From Thiobacillus sp. 0-1251 (lineage in GTDB: Bacteria; Pseudomonadota; Gammaproteobacteria; Burkholderiales; Thiobacillaceae): a stretch of 64,000 bases of DNA. The position numbers and the translations under genes are program-made. The notes below the pieces were generated by a model. It made no database searches, was not told the origin of the DNA, and was given only the letters and a program-made list of their open reading frames with translations. Shown here piece by piece: positions 8,450 to 17,246 of this stretch. The stretch is taken from positions 1 to 64,000 of the forward strand of contig MKWL01000018.1 in NCBI GenBank assembly GCA_001899305.1, in the 5' to 3' direction. Numbering within the stretch: position 1 is the stretch's first letter; each line of letters opens with the position of its first letter.

Positions 8450-11400
8450 TCATCGTTCGACCAGCGGACCTTCCATCCAGTCCACCTTCTGCATCTTGCG
8501 CACGATCACGTACTCGTCGCGGTTGGAACCCACCGTGCCGTAGTAGTTGAAGCCGTAGGCCAGCTGCGCGTAGCCGCCGATCATGTGCGTGGGCTTGGTG
8601 ATGGTGCGCGTCACCGAGTTGTGGATGCCACCGCGGAATCCGCTGACTTCGGCGCCCGGTACGTTGACGATTTTTTCCTGTGCGTGGTACATCAGGCACA
8701 TGCCCTTGGGTACCCGCTGGCTGACCACGACGCGCGCGGTCAGCGTGCCGTTGACGTTGAACACCTCGACCCAGTCGTTGTCGACCAGGCCCGCCTGCTT
8801 GGCTTCGATCTCGGACACCCAGACGTGCGGGCCGCCGCGCGACAGCGTGAGCATGCGCAGGTTGTCGGTGTAGGTGCTGTGGATACCCCATTTCTGGTGC
8901 GGCGTGATCCAGTTGAGCACCAGCTCGTGGTGGCCGTTCGGCTTCTTGCCTAGCAGCGGCGCGATCGTCTTGGTGTCGACCGGCGGCTTGTACACGCACA
9001 GGCCCTCGCCGAAATCCAGCATCCACGGATGGTCCTGGTAGAACTGCTGGCGTCCGGTGAGGGTGCGCCAGGGAATCAGTTCGTGCACGTTGGTGAAACA
9101 GGCGTTGTACGACACGTGCTCCGATTCCAGACCCGACCAGGTCGGCGAAGAGATGATCTTGCGTGGCTGCACCTGGATGTCGCGGAAGCGGATCTTGTCG
9201 TCCTCGCGCGAACTGGCCAGATGCGTGTGGTCGCGGCCGGTGATCTTCGACAGGGCCTCCCATGCCTTCACTGCCACATGGCCATTCGTTTCCGGCGCCA
9301 GCATCAAGACCACTTCGCAGGCATCGATGGCCGATTCGATCTTCGGCAGCCCTTTACTGATCCCGTCCTCTGTGACGGTGTAGTTCAGTTCGGCGAGCTG
9401 CTGAACTTCGACTTCGGTATTCCAGCTGATGCCCTTGCCGCCGTTGCCGACCTTGGTCATCAGCGGGCCCAGTGCGGTGAATTTCTTGTAGGTGTCGCCG
9501 TAGTTGCGCGTTACGACCTTCATCGTCGGCAGGGTCTTGCCGGGAATCGGATCGACTTCGCCCTTCTTCCAGTCGCGCACGCCCAGGCTCTGCCCCAGTT
9601 CGGACGGCGTGTCGTGCATCAGCGGCGTCAGTACCAGGTCCTTCTGCGTGCCAAGATGGGTGGCGGCGAGCTCGGAGAACTTCTTCGCGATGGTCTTGTA
9701 GATTTCCCAGTCCGACTTCGATTCCCACAGCGGCTGTACCGCCTCGGACAGCGGGTGGATGAAGGGATGCATGTCCGAGGTGTTGAGGTCGTCCTTCTCG
9801 TACCAGGTGGCCGAGGGCAGCACGATGTCGGAATAGAGGCAGGTGGTCGACATGCGGAAGTCCAGCGTGACCAGCAGATCAAGCTTGCCTTCGGCGCCCT
9901 TGTCGTGCCACACCACCTCCTTCGGCTTGGCTTCGCCGAGTTCACCGAGGTCCGGTCCCAGCACCGCGTTCTGGGTGCCGAGCAGGTACTTGAGGAAATA
10001 CTCGTGTCCCTTGCCCGAGGAACCCAGCAGATTGGAGCGCCACACGAACAGATTGCGCGGGAAGTTCTTCGGGTTGTCCGGATCCTCGCAGGAGAACCTG
10101 AGCGCGCCGCTCTTGATCTGCTCGACGGCATACTTGATCGGATCGATGCCGGCAGCATCCGCCGCCCGGGTGATGTCGAGCGGGTTGGTCTCCAGCTGGG
10201 GCGCGGAAGGCAGCCAGCCCATGCGTTCGGCACGCACGTTGAAATCGATCAGCCGGTAGTCGCCGTTTTTCTTGTCTGCCGTCGGAGACAGGATCTCCGA
10301 TGCCGCCAGCTTCTCGTGGCGCCATTGGCTGGTGTGGGCGTAGAAGAAGGAGGTGGAATTCATCTGCCGCGGCGGACGATGCCAGTCGAGGCCGAAGGCC
10401 AGCGGCGCCCAGCCGGTCTGCGGCCGCAGTTTTTCCTGGCCGACATAGTGCGCCCAGCCGCCGCCCGACTGGCCGATGCAGCCGCACATCATCAGGAGAT
10501 TCATGATGCCGCGGTAGATCATGTCGTTGTGGTACCAGTGGTTGAGCGCCGCGCCGAGGATGACCATGGATTTGCCCAGGGTCTTGTCGGCGTTGTCGGC
10601 GAATTCGCGCGCCACCGTGATGATGTCGGCGCGCGGCACCCCACAATGCTTCTCGGCCCAGGCCGGCGTGTAGGGCACGTCGTCATCGTAGCTCTTGGGC
10701 AGGTTCGGTCCGCCGAGGCCGCGGTCGACGCCGTAGTTGGCCAGCGTCAGGTCGTAGACGGTGGCCACATATACATCCTTGCCGCCGACGCTGATGAGCT
10801 TGACCGGCAGGTTGCGGACGAGCAGTTCGTTGTGATCGTCGCCGCCGAAGTAGGGCATGGCGACCTCGACAATGTCGTCGTAGTTGCTCAGCAGGCTCAG
10901 CTGCGGCTTCACCTCTTTATTGGAATAGCCGTCGCGCATTTCCAGGTTCCATGCGCCCGATTGACCCCAGCGGAAACCGATCGACCCGTTGGGTGCGACC
11001 AGGTAGCCAGTGTTCTCGTCGTACACCACGGTCTTCCATTCGGGATTGTTGTCCTGCCCCATGTGGCCGGTGAGGTCGGAGGCGCGTAGATAGCGGTCGG
11101 CGATCAGCTGGCCTTCGTGCATCTTCAACATGACCAGCATCGGCATGTCGTTGTACTGGCGGCAGTAGGTATCGAAATATTGGCTCTTGTTCTTGTTGTG
11201 GAATTCGCTGAGGATGACGTGGCCCATCGCCAGCGCCAGCGCGGCGTCGGTGCCCTGGCGCGGCGCCAGCCAGATGTCGCCAAATTTCACCATTTCGCCG
11301 AAGTCGCTTGATACCGCCACGGTCTTGGTGCCCTTGTAGCGCACCTCGGTGTAGAAATGGGCGTCGGGCGTGCGCGTCTGCGGCACATTGGAGCCCCACA

Positions 11401-12151
11401 CCATCAGATAGGTCGAGTTGTACCAGTCGGCCGATTCCGGCACGTCGGTCTGCTCGCCCCACACCTGCGGGCTCGACGGCGGCAGGTCGCAGTACCAGTC
11501 ATAGAACGAGCCGCACACGCCGCCGATCAGCGACATGTAGCGCGATCCGGCCGCATAGCTCACCATCGACATCGCGGGAATCGGCGAGAAGCCGTAGATG
11601 CGGTCGGGGCCGAATTCCTTGATGGTGAAGACGTTGGACGCGGCGATCATTTCCGTCACCTCGTCCCACTTGGCGCGCACGAAGCCGCCCTGGCCGCGCA
11701 CCGACTTGTAGCGCTTGGCCTTCTCGGGGTCCTGGCTGATCGATTTCCAGGCCGCCACCGGGTCCAGGGTCTTCCTCGCCTCGCGCCACATTTCCATCAG
11801 GCGGCCGCGGATCAGCGGGTATTTCACGCGCTGCGCCGAATACACATACCAGGAATAGCTGGCACCGCGCGGACAGCCGCGCGGCTCGTGATTGGGCAGG
11901 TCGGGGCGGGTACGTGGATAGTCGGTCTGCTGGATTTCCCAGGTGATGAGGCCGTTCTTCACGAAGATTTTCCAGCTGCACGATCCGGTGCAGTTCACCC
12001 CGTGGGTGGAACGCACCACCTTGTCCTGCTGCCAGCGGCTGCGGTAGGCGTTCTCCCAGCTGCGGTCTTCGTTGCTGACGACGCCATGGCCGTTGGAATA
12101 CTCGGCAACGGTCTTCTTGAAGAACGTCAGTCGGTCGAGGAAGTGACTCAT
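8450..12151 (-). CDS. narG: Respiratory nitrate reductase alpha subunit
   Basis: Catalytic subunit of the membrane-bound, cytoplasm-facing nitrate reductase (1233 residues), reducing nitrate to nitrite at a bis-MGD molybdenum site. The N-terminal Fe-S ligands are His50, Cys54, Cys58 and Cys93 (HGVNCTGSCSW ... GCPRG), the His-ligated FS0 pattern of NarG. The ADWYNSTYLMVWGSN segment carries the region of the Asp ligand to Mo, and VPQTRTPDAHF follows. No Tat signal is present, as expected for NarG. AAGGAG precedes the ATG. Confidence 0.99.
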   Translation of the reverse strand: MSHFLDRLTFFKKTVAEYSNGHGVVSNEDRSWENAYRSRWQQDKVVRSTHGVNCTGSCSWKIFVKNGLITWEIQQTDYPRTRPDLPNHEPRGCPRGASYSWYVYSAQRVKYPLIRGRLMEMWREARKTLDPVAAWKSISQDPEKAKRYKSVRGQGGFVRAKWDEVTEMIAASNVFTIKEFGPDRIYGFSPIPAMSMVSYAAGSRYMSLIGGVCGSFYDWYCDLPPSSPQVWGEQTDVPESADWYNSTYLMVWGSNVPQTRTPDAHFYTEVRYKGTKTVAVSSDFGEMVKFGDIWLAPRQGTDAALALAMGHVILSEFHNKNKSQYFDTYCRQYNDMPMLVMLKMHEGQLIADRYLRASDLTGHMGQDNNPEWKTVVYDENTGYLVAPNGSIGFRWGQSGAWNLEMRDGYSNKEVKPQLSLLSNYDDIVEVAMPYFGGDDHNELLVRNLPVKLISVGGKDVYVATVYDLTLANYGVDRGLGGPNLPKSYDDDVPYTPAWAEKHCGVPRADIITVAREFADNADKTLGKSMVILGAALNHWYHNDMIYRGIMNLLMMCGCIGQSGGGWAHYVGQEKLRPQTGWAPLAFGLDWHRPPRQMNSTSFFYAHTSQWRHEKLAASEILSPTADKKNGDYRLIDFNVRAERMGWLPSAPQLETNPLDITRAADAAGIDPIKYAVEQIKSGALRFSCEDPDNPKNFPRNLFVWRSNLLGSSGKGHEYFLKYLLGTQNAVLGPDLGELGEAKPKEVVWHDKGAEGKLDLLVTLDFRMSTTCLYSDIVLPSATWYEKDDLNTSDMHPFIHPLSEAVQPLWESKSDWEIYKTIAKKFSELAATHLGTQKDLVLTPLMHDTPSELGQSLGVRDWKKGEVDPIPGKTLPTMKVVTRNYGDTYKKFTALGPLMTKVGNGGKGISWNTEVEVQQLAELNYTVTEDGISKGLPKIESAIDACEVVLMLAPETNGHVAVKAWEALSKITGRDHTHLASSREDDKIRFRDIQVQPRKIISSPTWSGLESEHVSYNACFTNVHELIPWRTLTGRQQFYQDHPWMLDFGEGLCVYKPPVDTKTIAPLLGKKPNGHHELVLNWITPHQKWGIHSTYTDNLRMLTLSRGGPHVWVSEIEAKQAGLVDNDWVEVFNVNGTLTARVVVSQRVPKGMCLMYHAQEKIVNVPGAEVSGFRGGIHNSVTRTITKPTHMIGGYAQLAYGFNYYGTVGSNRDEYVIVRKMQKVDWMEGPLVER

Positions 12152-12182
12152 TGTTTTGCTCCTTACAGTCGCAGGTGAGGCG

Positions 12183-12250
12183 TTAGGTGTGAGGCGTTAG
12201 GCGCGGGTGACGCGGAGTGCGGGCGTCGGCATGTTTCGCCTCACGCCTTA
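12183..12250. repeat. Intergenic inverted repeat with 7-nt period (narK2-narG)
   Basis: The gap between narK2 and narG has plus-strand heptads GTGAGGC GTTAGGT GTGAGGC GTTAGGC in tandem from about 12175, and a complementary arm near 12237-12250. The arms TTAGGTGTGAGGCG (12183-12196) and CGCCTCACGCCTTA (12237-12250) pair at 12 of 14 positions. The second arm runs into the narK2 stop codon. Two further gaps in this window carry repeats of the same design but different sequence. Confidence 0.75.
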
Positions 12251-13858
12251 CGGATTCCGAATCTCCGAACCCTTGCGCAGATAGAACCACCAGTTCAACA
12301 CCAGGCACACCGCATAGAACACGGCGAAGCCGTACATCGCGTTCTCCGGCGTGCCGGCCTTGAGCTGGCCCTTGATGACCTCGGGCGCGATGAAGGAGCC
12401 GTAGGCCGCGACCGCCGAGGTCCAGCCGAGCACCGGTCCCGCCTGGGCACGGTCGAAGATCACGCCGACGGTGCGGAAGGTCGAGCCGTTGCCGATGCCG
12501 CTGGCGGCGAACAGGATCACGAACACCAGCAGGAACTGGGTGAAGTAGATCTCTGGCGTGGCCGAGTGGTAGGCCTGCATCAGCACGTATCCAGCATAGA
12601 CCGAAGCGGCGACCATGACGGCCGAGATGATCTGGGTGACGATGGAGCCGCCGACCTTGTCGGAGATCCAGCCGCCCACTGGACGGATCAGCGCGCCGAC
12701 GAAGGGGCCGATCCAGGCGTATTGCAGCGCCGAGGGGGCGTGCGGGTTCTTGGCATGCACCCAGGCGCCGGTGGCGGCATTCAGGGTGTGGGTGTCGCCG
12801 AAGATGACCGTGATCGACAGCGGCAGCGCCATCGAGAAGCCGATGAACGAACCGAAGGTGACCAGGTAGAGCGCCGTCATCGACCAGGTGTGACGGTTCC
12901 TGAAGATCGCGAACTGTTTGGCGATGTTCTCCTTCATCGGCCCGAAGGCGGCGAGCTTCAGGATCACCAGCGTGACGACGATGATGAGCGGCATCGCCAC
13001 CCACATATTGAGCACACCGAGGCCCGTCGGCGCCGGCAGGTAGAGGTAGAGGCCGCCGATGGCAGGGATGAAGACCAGGGTGTAGAGCCAGGTGACCTTG
13101 ATGAAGGCGGTGATGGCGTTGCCGGCGTCAGGTGAAACTTGCAGCAGGTTGTTCATGCCGAACCAGGCGAGGATGCCGAGCGGCACCAGCGAGAGCACCC
13201 AGGTGAGGCCGGCGTTCTGGATGTAGGTCGGCGTGCCAGCGAGGATCTTGCCGAAGATCCAGCCGCTGTCCTTCACCAGCGTCATCGGCTCGCCGCCGAG
13301 CGCGCCGAACACGCTGACCGTCATCACCAGCGGGATCAGGATCTGCATCGTCGTCACGCCGAAGTTGCCCAGCCCCGCGTTGATCCCGAGCGCGGTGCCC
13401 TGCAGGCGCTTGGGAAAGAAGGTGCTGATGTTGGACATCGAACTGGCGAAGTTGCCGCCGCCGACGCCCGACCACAGCGCCATCAACTGGAACGACCACA
13501 GCGGCCAGTCCGGATGCTGCAGGACGATTCCGGTGCCGATCGCGGGGGCCAGAAGCATCGAGGTGGTCAGGAAGATGACGTTGCGCCCGCCCGCCAATCG
13601 GATGAAGAAGGAGGAGGGAATGCGCATGGTCGCACCCGCCAGGCCCGAGATCGCGGTGAGCGTGAACAGCTCGTCCTGGCTGAATGGGAAGCCCAGGTTG
13701 GACATCTGCACGGTGATGATGCCCCACATCAGCCACACGGCGAATCCGCATAGGAGGGCTGGAACCGAGATCCACAGGTTGCGGTAGGCAATCTTCCTGC
13801 CGGTCGTTTCCCAGAAGGTGGCGTCTTCCGGGTTCCATTCCTTGATATTGGTGGGCAT
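12248..13858 (-). CDS. narK2: Nitrate/nitrite transporter, NarK2 type
   Basis: Major facilitator superfamily transporter (536 residues, about 12-14 membrane segments) of the type associated with nitrate/nitrite exchange. Family signatures are visible: the first-half loop around ATMRIPSSFFIRLAGGRN and the glycine-rich GVGGGNFASSMSNISTFFP followed by GTALGINAGLGNFGV. AGGAG precedes the ATG. It is the second of two narK genes ahead of narG; NarK1/NarK2 pairs, sometimes fused, are common in denitrifiers. Confidence 0.93.
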   Translation of the reverse strand: MPTNIKEWNPEDATFWETTGRKIAYRNLWISVPALLCGFAVWLMWGIITVQMSNLGFPFSQDELFTLTAISGLAGATMRIPSSFFIRLAGGRNVIFLTTSMLLAPAIGTGIVLQHPDWPLWSFQLMALWSGVGGGNFASSMSNISTFFPKRLQGTALGINAGLGNFGVTTMQILIPLVMTVSVFGALGGEPMTLVKDSGWIFGKILAGTPTYIQNAGLTWVLSLVPLGILAWFGMNNLLQVSPDAGNAITAFIKVTWLYTLVFIPAIGGLYLYLPAPTGLGVLNMWVAMPLIIVVTLVILKLAAFGPMKENIAKQFAIFRNRHTWSMTALYLVTFGSFIGFSMALPLSITVIFGDTHTLNAATGAWVHAKNPHAPSALQYAWIGPFVGALIRPVGGWISDKVGGSIVTQIISAVMVAASVYAGYVLMQAYHSATPEIYFTQFLLVFVILFAASGIGNGSTFRTVGVIFDRAQAGPVLGWTSAVAAYGSFIAPEVIKGQLKAGTPENAMYGFAVFYAVCLVLNWWFYLRKGSEIRNP

Positions 13859-13885
13859 AGATCGCTCCTGGCGTTAAAGAGGGAA

Positions 13886-15139
13886 TTACTCGAGCGGGTC
13901 GGCGCCTGCGGTCCTGATCATCGGCAGCTTGCGGACCTCGGTCAGGTACATCCAGATCAGCGATACCCAGGTGATGCCGTACATCAGCATGAAGATGCCG
14001 CTGTTGATGCCGGTGAGATCGACGATGGCGCCGAACAGGATGGGCAGCACGAAGCCGCCGAGGCCGCCCATCAGGCCGACGATGCCGGAGATGACGCCGA
14101 TGTTGTCGGGGTATTCGTCGGAGATGTACTTGAATACCGATGCCTTGCCGAATGCCCAGCACAGGCCCAGCACGAACAGCAGCACGGTGAACACCCAGAC
14201 GTTGAGGCCGATGTGCAGCGCGAATTCGCCCTTGGTGGTCTGGATCACCATGTCGGTCTGCGGATACGACAGCAGGAACAGGCAGATCCACGACACCCAC
14301 ATCACCCACCAGGTGAGCCGGTGCGCGCCGACCTTGTCGGAGATCCAGCCACCCACTGCGCGCATCACGCCGCCCGGCAGCGAGAAGCAGGCTGCCATCA
14401 GTGCAGCGGTCTTGATGGAGAAGCCGTACTCGGTGATGAAATACTTGGTCAGCCAGAGCGACAGCGCCACATAGCCGCCGAACACGATCGAGTAATACTG
14501 CGAGAGCTTCCAGACGTTGGGGTCCTTCAGCGCGGCGAGCTGCTGCCTGAAGGTGATGTGGCCGGGTACGTGATGCGCCGTGTCGGTATAGGTGAAGATC
14601 CAGAAGAGCATGGCCACGATCAGGATGGCCACCGCGTACACGTGCGGCACGGACTGCCAGCCGTAGGCGACCACCAGGGAGGGCGCGACGAACTTGGTCA
14701 GCGCCGCGCCAGAATTGCCAGCGCCGAAGATGCCCATGGCAAATCCCTGCCGCTTTTTCGGGAACCAGCGGGCCACATAGGCGATGCCGACCGAGAAGGA
14801 GCCCCCGGCCACGCCGACGAACAGCGCCAGCAGCAGGAAGTGCCAGTATGCAGTGGCGTAGCCGATCAGCCAGATTGGCACGACCGTCGCCAGCATCAAT
14901 ACGAAAAAGACGATGCGGCCGCCCAGCTTGTCGGTCCACATGCCGAGTGGCAGCCGGATGAGCGAGCCCGTCAGCACCGGCGTGGCCACCAGGATGCCGA
15001 ACTCGGTCTCGTTCAGGCCCAGCATTTTCTTGATGGGGATGCCGATGATCGCGAACATCATCCACACGGCGAAGCAGGCGGTGAATGCCAGCGTGCTCAG
15101 CGTGAGCACGGAAATCTGCTTTTGGGTCTGGGTCGCCAT
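13886..15139 (-). CDS. narK1: Nitrate transporter, NarK1 type
   Basis: 417-residue major facilitator transporter with 12 membrane segments, related to the NarK1/NasA nitrate-proton symporter type. Typical motifs are GSLIRLPLGMWTDKLGGR and the nitrate signature GVAGGSFSVGIAYVARWFP with GAGNSGAALTKFVAP. It is the first gene of the nar operon, 27 bp before narK2. AAGGA lies 7 nt before the ATG, and the 359-bp upstream region carries a NarL-like site. Confidence 0.93.
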   Translation of the reverse strand: MATQTQKQISVLTLSTLAFTACFAVWMMFAIIGIPIKKMLGLNETEFGILVATPVLTGSLIRLPLGMWTDKLGGRIVFFVLMLATVVPIWLIGYATAYWHFLLLALFVGVAGGSFSVGIAYVARWFPKKRQGFAMGIFGAGNSGAALTKFVAPSLVVAYGWQSVPHVYAVAILIVAMLFWIFTYTDTAHHVPGHITFRQQLAALKDPNVWKLSQYYSIVFGGYVALSLWLTKYFITEYGFSIKTAALMAACFSLPGGVMRAVGGWISDKVGAHRLTWWVMWVSWICLFLLSYPQTDMVIQTTKGEFALHIGLNVWVFTVLLFVLGLCWAFGKASVFKYISDEYPDNIGVISGIVGLMGGLGGFVLPILFGAIVDLTGINSGIFMLMYGITWVSLIWMYLTEVRKLPMIRTAGADPLE

Positions 15140-15184
15140 GACACATCCTTTACCGAGATTTCAAGACTGGTTTATCTGAAATGT

Positions 15185-15266
15185 TGACCGCAGTGTATGC
15201 CTATGGGTGTAGATGAAAAGGGCGGGATTTGTATGTTTTGAGACGCTTTCTACCTCCAAAGAGGTA
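15185..15266 (-). promoter_or_regulatory. narK1 promoter region with 7-2-7 NarL-type site
   Basis: At 15251-15266 the sequence TACCTCC-AA-AGAGGTA forms the 7-2-7 inverted heptamer layout used by NarL. The minus-strand heptamer TACCTCT matches TACYYMT exactly; the plus-strand one differs at the last base. On the minus strand a weak sigma70-like pair, TTTTCA and TACACT with a 16-nt spacer, lies between this site and the gene (TACACT at 15197-15192), placing the NarL site near -70. I saw no good FNR box. The rest of the 15140-15498 gap holds only the divergent promoter candidate for the cytochrome gene. Confidence 0.6.
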
Positions 15267-15318
15267 GTGGGGGTATTCTGCTAATTCAATGTTTTATCGT
15301 AAGTATTTTGGATATTGT

Positions 15319-15347
15319 TTGGCGTGGAGCAGGGCAATAGATATATT
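15319..15347 (+). promoter_or_regulatory. Candidate sigma70 promoter for the cytochrome c5-like gene
   Basis: TTGGCG (15319-15324) and TATATT (15342-15347) are separated by 17 nt on the plus strand, giving a leader of about 145 nt before the ATG at 15499. The match is four of six and five of six to consensus, so this is a plausible but unproven promoter. Confidence 0.4.
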
Positions 15348-15498
15348 GGGAGTAGCTCTTCAGCAGTGAAGACTGTCCGGAAGTGAGATGCTATATTTTG
15401 AACCGTAACGAGGTGGCCAGTCCGATGTGATGCGCGGGCCGCCTGGGCCGGCCGCTTTAATGAATCACCCCCCTTTACCAGCACAACAGGAAACTCAA

Positions 15499-15906
15499 AT
15501 GAAAAAAGCATCGCTCATCCTCGCCATTTCACTTGCAACGCTATTGGGCGCCTGCGGGAAACAGGAAAGTGCGCCTGAGGCGGCTGCGCCTGCCGCGCCC
15601 GAGGCGGCCGCACCGGCACCGGCCGCCATGGAAAAACATGAGGAACCCGCAAATGACGTGGGCAAGAAGGTGTTCGGCGCGGTCTGCGCGCTGTGCCATG
15701 CGTCGGGTGCGGCGGGCGCCCCCGTGTTTGGCAACAAGGCCGACTGGGAGCCGCGCATCGCCCAAGGCATGGACGTCCTATACAAGCACGCGCTCGAAGG
15801 CTTCAACGGTGCAAAAGGGGCAATGCCCGCACGTGGCGGCAACCCCAAGCTCACGGATGACGAAGTGAAGGCAGCGGTGAACTACATGGTGGATAAAGTC
15901 AAATAA
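15499..15906 (+). CDS. Cytochrome c5-like lipoprotein
   Basis: 135-residue exported c-type cytochrome. The start at 15499 follows AGGA by 8 nt and gives a lipoprotein signal ending in LLGAC, with Cys19 as the likely lipidated residue. An Ala/Pro/Glu-rich linker of about 30 residues precedes a small cytochrome domain with one heme site (CALCH) and a downstream Met in KGAMPARGG as the likely axial ligand. The domain resembles cytochrome c5 and the periplasmic donors of denitrification enzymes. Between the nar and nos clusters, an electron-donor role to NosZ or another periplasmic reductase is an inference. Confidence 0.9.
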   Translation: MKKASLILAISLATLLGACGKQESAPEAAAPAAPEAAAPAPAAMEKHEEPANDVGKKVFGAVCALCHASGAAGAPVFGNKADWEPRIAQGMDVLYKHALEGFNGAKGAMPARGGNPKLTDDEVKAAVNYMVDKVK

Positions 15907-15910
15907 ATAC

Positions 15911-15977
15911 CAAGTCCGGATGGTCGGACTTGTGCAATTCAGGAACGGGGGAGCATCGCGCTCCCCCGTTTTTTTGA
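15911..15977 (+). terminator. Rho-independent terminator after the cytochrome gene
   Basis: AACGGGGGAGC (15944-15954) and GCTCCCCCGTT (15960-15970) form a perfect 11-bp stem with a 5-nt loop, followed by a run of T (15969-15975). A smaller 8-bp hairpin, CAAGTCCG/CGGACTTG, precedes it (15911-15932). The T-run faces the plus strand only, so it ends the cytochrome transcript before the convergent nos genes. Confidence 0.93.
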
Positions 15978-16005
15978 GCCCGTTTGGCTGGGTCGATTCC
16001 CTGCG

Positions 16006-16605
16006 TCAGTGGCGATGCTGGCTGTTTCGGCTCAGGGATACCAACAGGCGGGGCGTCATGTCCGCAGCGGTCAGCACGGTACCGCGGTGCTGGCGGGCAA
16101 AGGCGTCGGCAGCCGTGGGGCTGGCGAACGCGGGCAGGTCGGCAGTGCGCATCGGGCCGGTGACTGTGGAGCCGTGGACGAAATGGGCCTGTCCGGCCTC
16201 GATCCATCGCCCGCTCTCGAGGTCGCGTACATAGCTGACGGCGACATCATCGAGCGTGTAGCGCCGATCGTAGTGACTGACCTTGTGGAGGAAGTCGAAC
16301 AGGTTGACCGGCGAGTCGAAGTAATGGGCGGCGCCGTCCTTGAAAATGGTTTGCGCCGCCCAACGCGGATAACGGGCCGGATACATGCCGCATACCGGGC
16401 AGCGTGCAGCGGCGGGCACCGGGCGGGGCGCGTACATGGACTGTCCCGCAGCAGGGTCGTAGGGCGTTGCAGGGGCGACGATGCAAAGCTCGTTGTTGAA
16501 CAGGTCGATGTCGCGTCCCGGCTGCCCGTCGGCGAGCAGCAGCAGGGAGGTGGCGAATGCGATCGTGAGGCCTCCCGACGACAGCAGTCTGGGTGGCCAA
16601 TGCAT
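16006..16605 (-). CDS. Second NosL-like protein
   Basis: 199-residue protein with an N-terminal hydrophobic segment and a NosL-type core: CPVCGMYPARYPRW followed by KDGAAHYFDSPVNLFDFL. NosL proteins bind Cu(I) and supply the copper centres of N2O reductase. The CPVCGM motif is the metal-binding signature. It overlaps the stop of the TumE-like gene by one base and is the last gene of the nos run. It differs strongly from the first NosL (17247-17768), so it is a divergent paralogue rather than a recent duplicate. Confidence 0.8.
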   Translation of the reverse strand: MHWPPRLLSSGGLTIAFATSLLLLADGQPGRDIDLFNNELCIVAPATPYDPAAGQSMYAPRPVPAAARCPVCGMYPARYPRWAAQTIFKDGAAHYFDSPVNLFDFLHKVSHYDRRYTLDDVAVSYVRDLESGRWIEAGQAHFVHGSTVTGPMRTADLPAFASPTAADAFARQHRGTVLTAADMTPRLLVSLSRNSQHRH

Positions 16606-16970
16606 CAGCCGATATCCTTGATTCCGAGCCGGGGGTCGTCGAGCAGGGCGCGAATCAGATTGCGTAGATTGTCTTCCGGAGCGGCATCGGGACGTGTGAT
16701 CGAGTCGGCCACGATGCGCCCGGCCGCGTCGTGGAAATGGTTGGGGAAGGTTGCCAGGTCCCGGTGCAAGGGCGCCGTGTCGATACCGGATTCGACCTCG
16801 CCATAGACCCAGCGCAGCGAATAGGCATCCGCCGCGGCATAGCGCACATCCAGCGTCACGCCATTCCTCAGCCGAACGATGAGCGCGTCCTGTCTGTGTT
16901 CGACAGGCCCGTCGAGATCGTCCAGGAAGGCATGTTCGATCGCCGTGCCGAGTTCGAGGTGCAGCCTCAT
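16605..16970 (-). CDS. Small protein resembling TumE-type toxin
   Basis: 121-residue soluble protein of the DUF6516/TumE-like type. The recognisable part is LRNGVTLDVRYAAADAYSLRW followed by IDTAPLHRDLATFPNHFH, rich in conserved aromatic and His residues. It overlaps the preceding small gene by four bases (ATGA), as toxin-antitoxin pairs often do. The family call is from pattern recognition and could be wrong; a nos-specific accessory role cannot be excluded. Confidence 0.55.
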   Translation of the reverse strand: MRLHLELGTAIEHAFLDDLDGPVEHRQDALIVRLRNGVTLDVRYAAADAYSLRWVYGEVESGIDTAPLHRDLATFPNHFHDAAGRIVADSITRPDAAPEDNLRNLIRALLDDPRLGIKDIG

Positions 16971-17239
16971 TTGCTGTTGGCCTCCTTCAGACGCTCGGCG
17001 AGTGCGGCACGAGCCGTTTCGCGCGTATCGGCGAGAATCCGGGCTGCCAGATAGTGTTCATAGGCCGGATGCTCGGCCACCTCGCCGCGCTGGATTTTCT
17101 GCAGGAGTGCCGCTTCGTCGGCCACGCCATGGAACTGCAGGACGGTGTTGCAGTTCTCGCGCAGTTCGTAGGTCAGCCGGGCCAGTTGTTCGATTTCAGT
17201 TGCCGTCTCGAACGGGACGCTTTCAAAGAATTCGGGCAT
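16967..17239 (-). CDS. Small protein, candidate antitoxin partner (TumA-like)
   Basis: 90-residue protein starting at the ATG at 17239, 7 bp after nosL. It is mostly alpha-helical in character (EFFESVPFETATEIEQLARL ... ARAALAERLKEANSK) with no membrane segment or known motif. Its four-base overlap with the TumE-like gene and its size suggest an antitoxin role. Function is inferred only from neighbourhood. Confidence 0.5.
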   Translation of the reverse strand: MPEFFESVPFETATEIEQLARLTYELRENCNTVLQFHGVADEAALLQKIQRGEVAEHPAYEHYLAARILADTRETARAALAERLKEANSK

Positions 17240-17246
17240 GGCGTTC

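Noticed and set aside
15140-15300. FNR box upstream of narK1
   Set aside because: The best candidate, TTGAATTAGCAGAA on the minus strand, fails in its second half-site.
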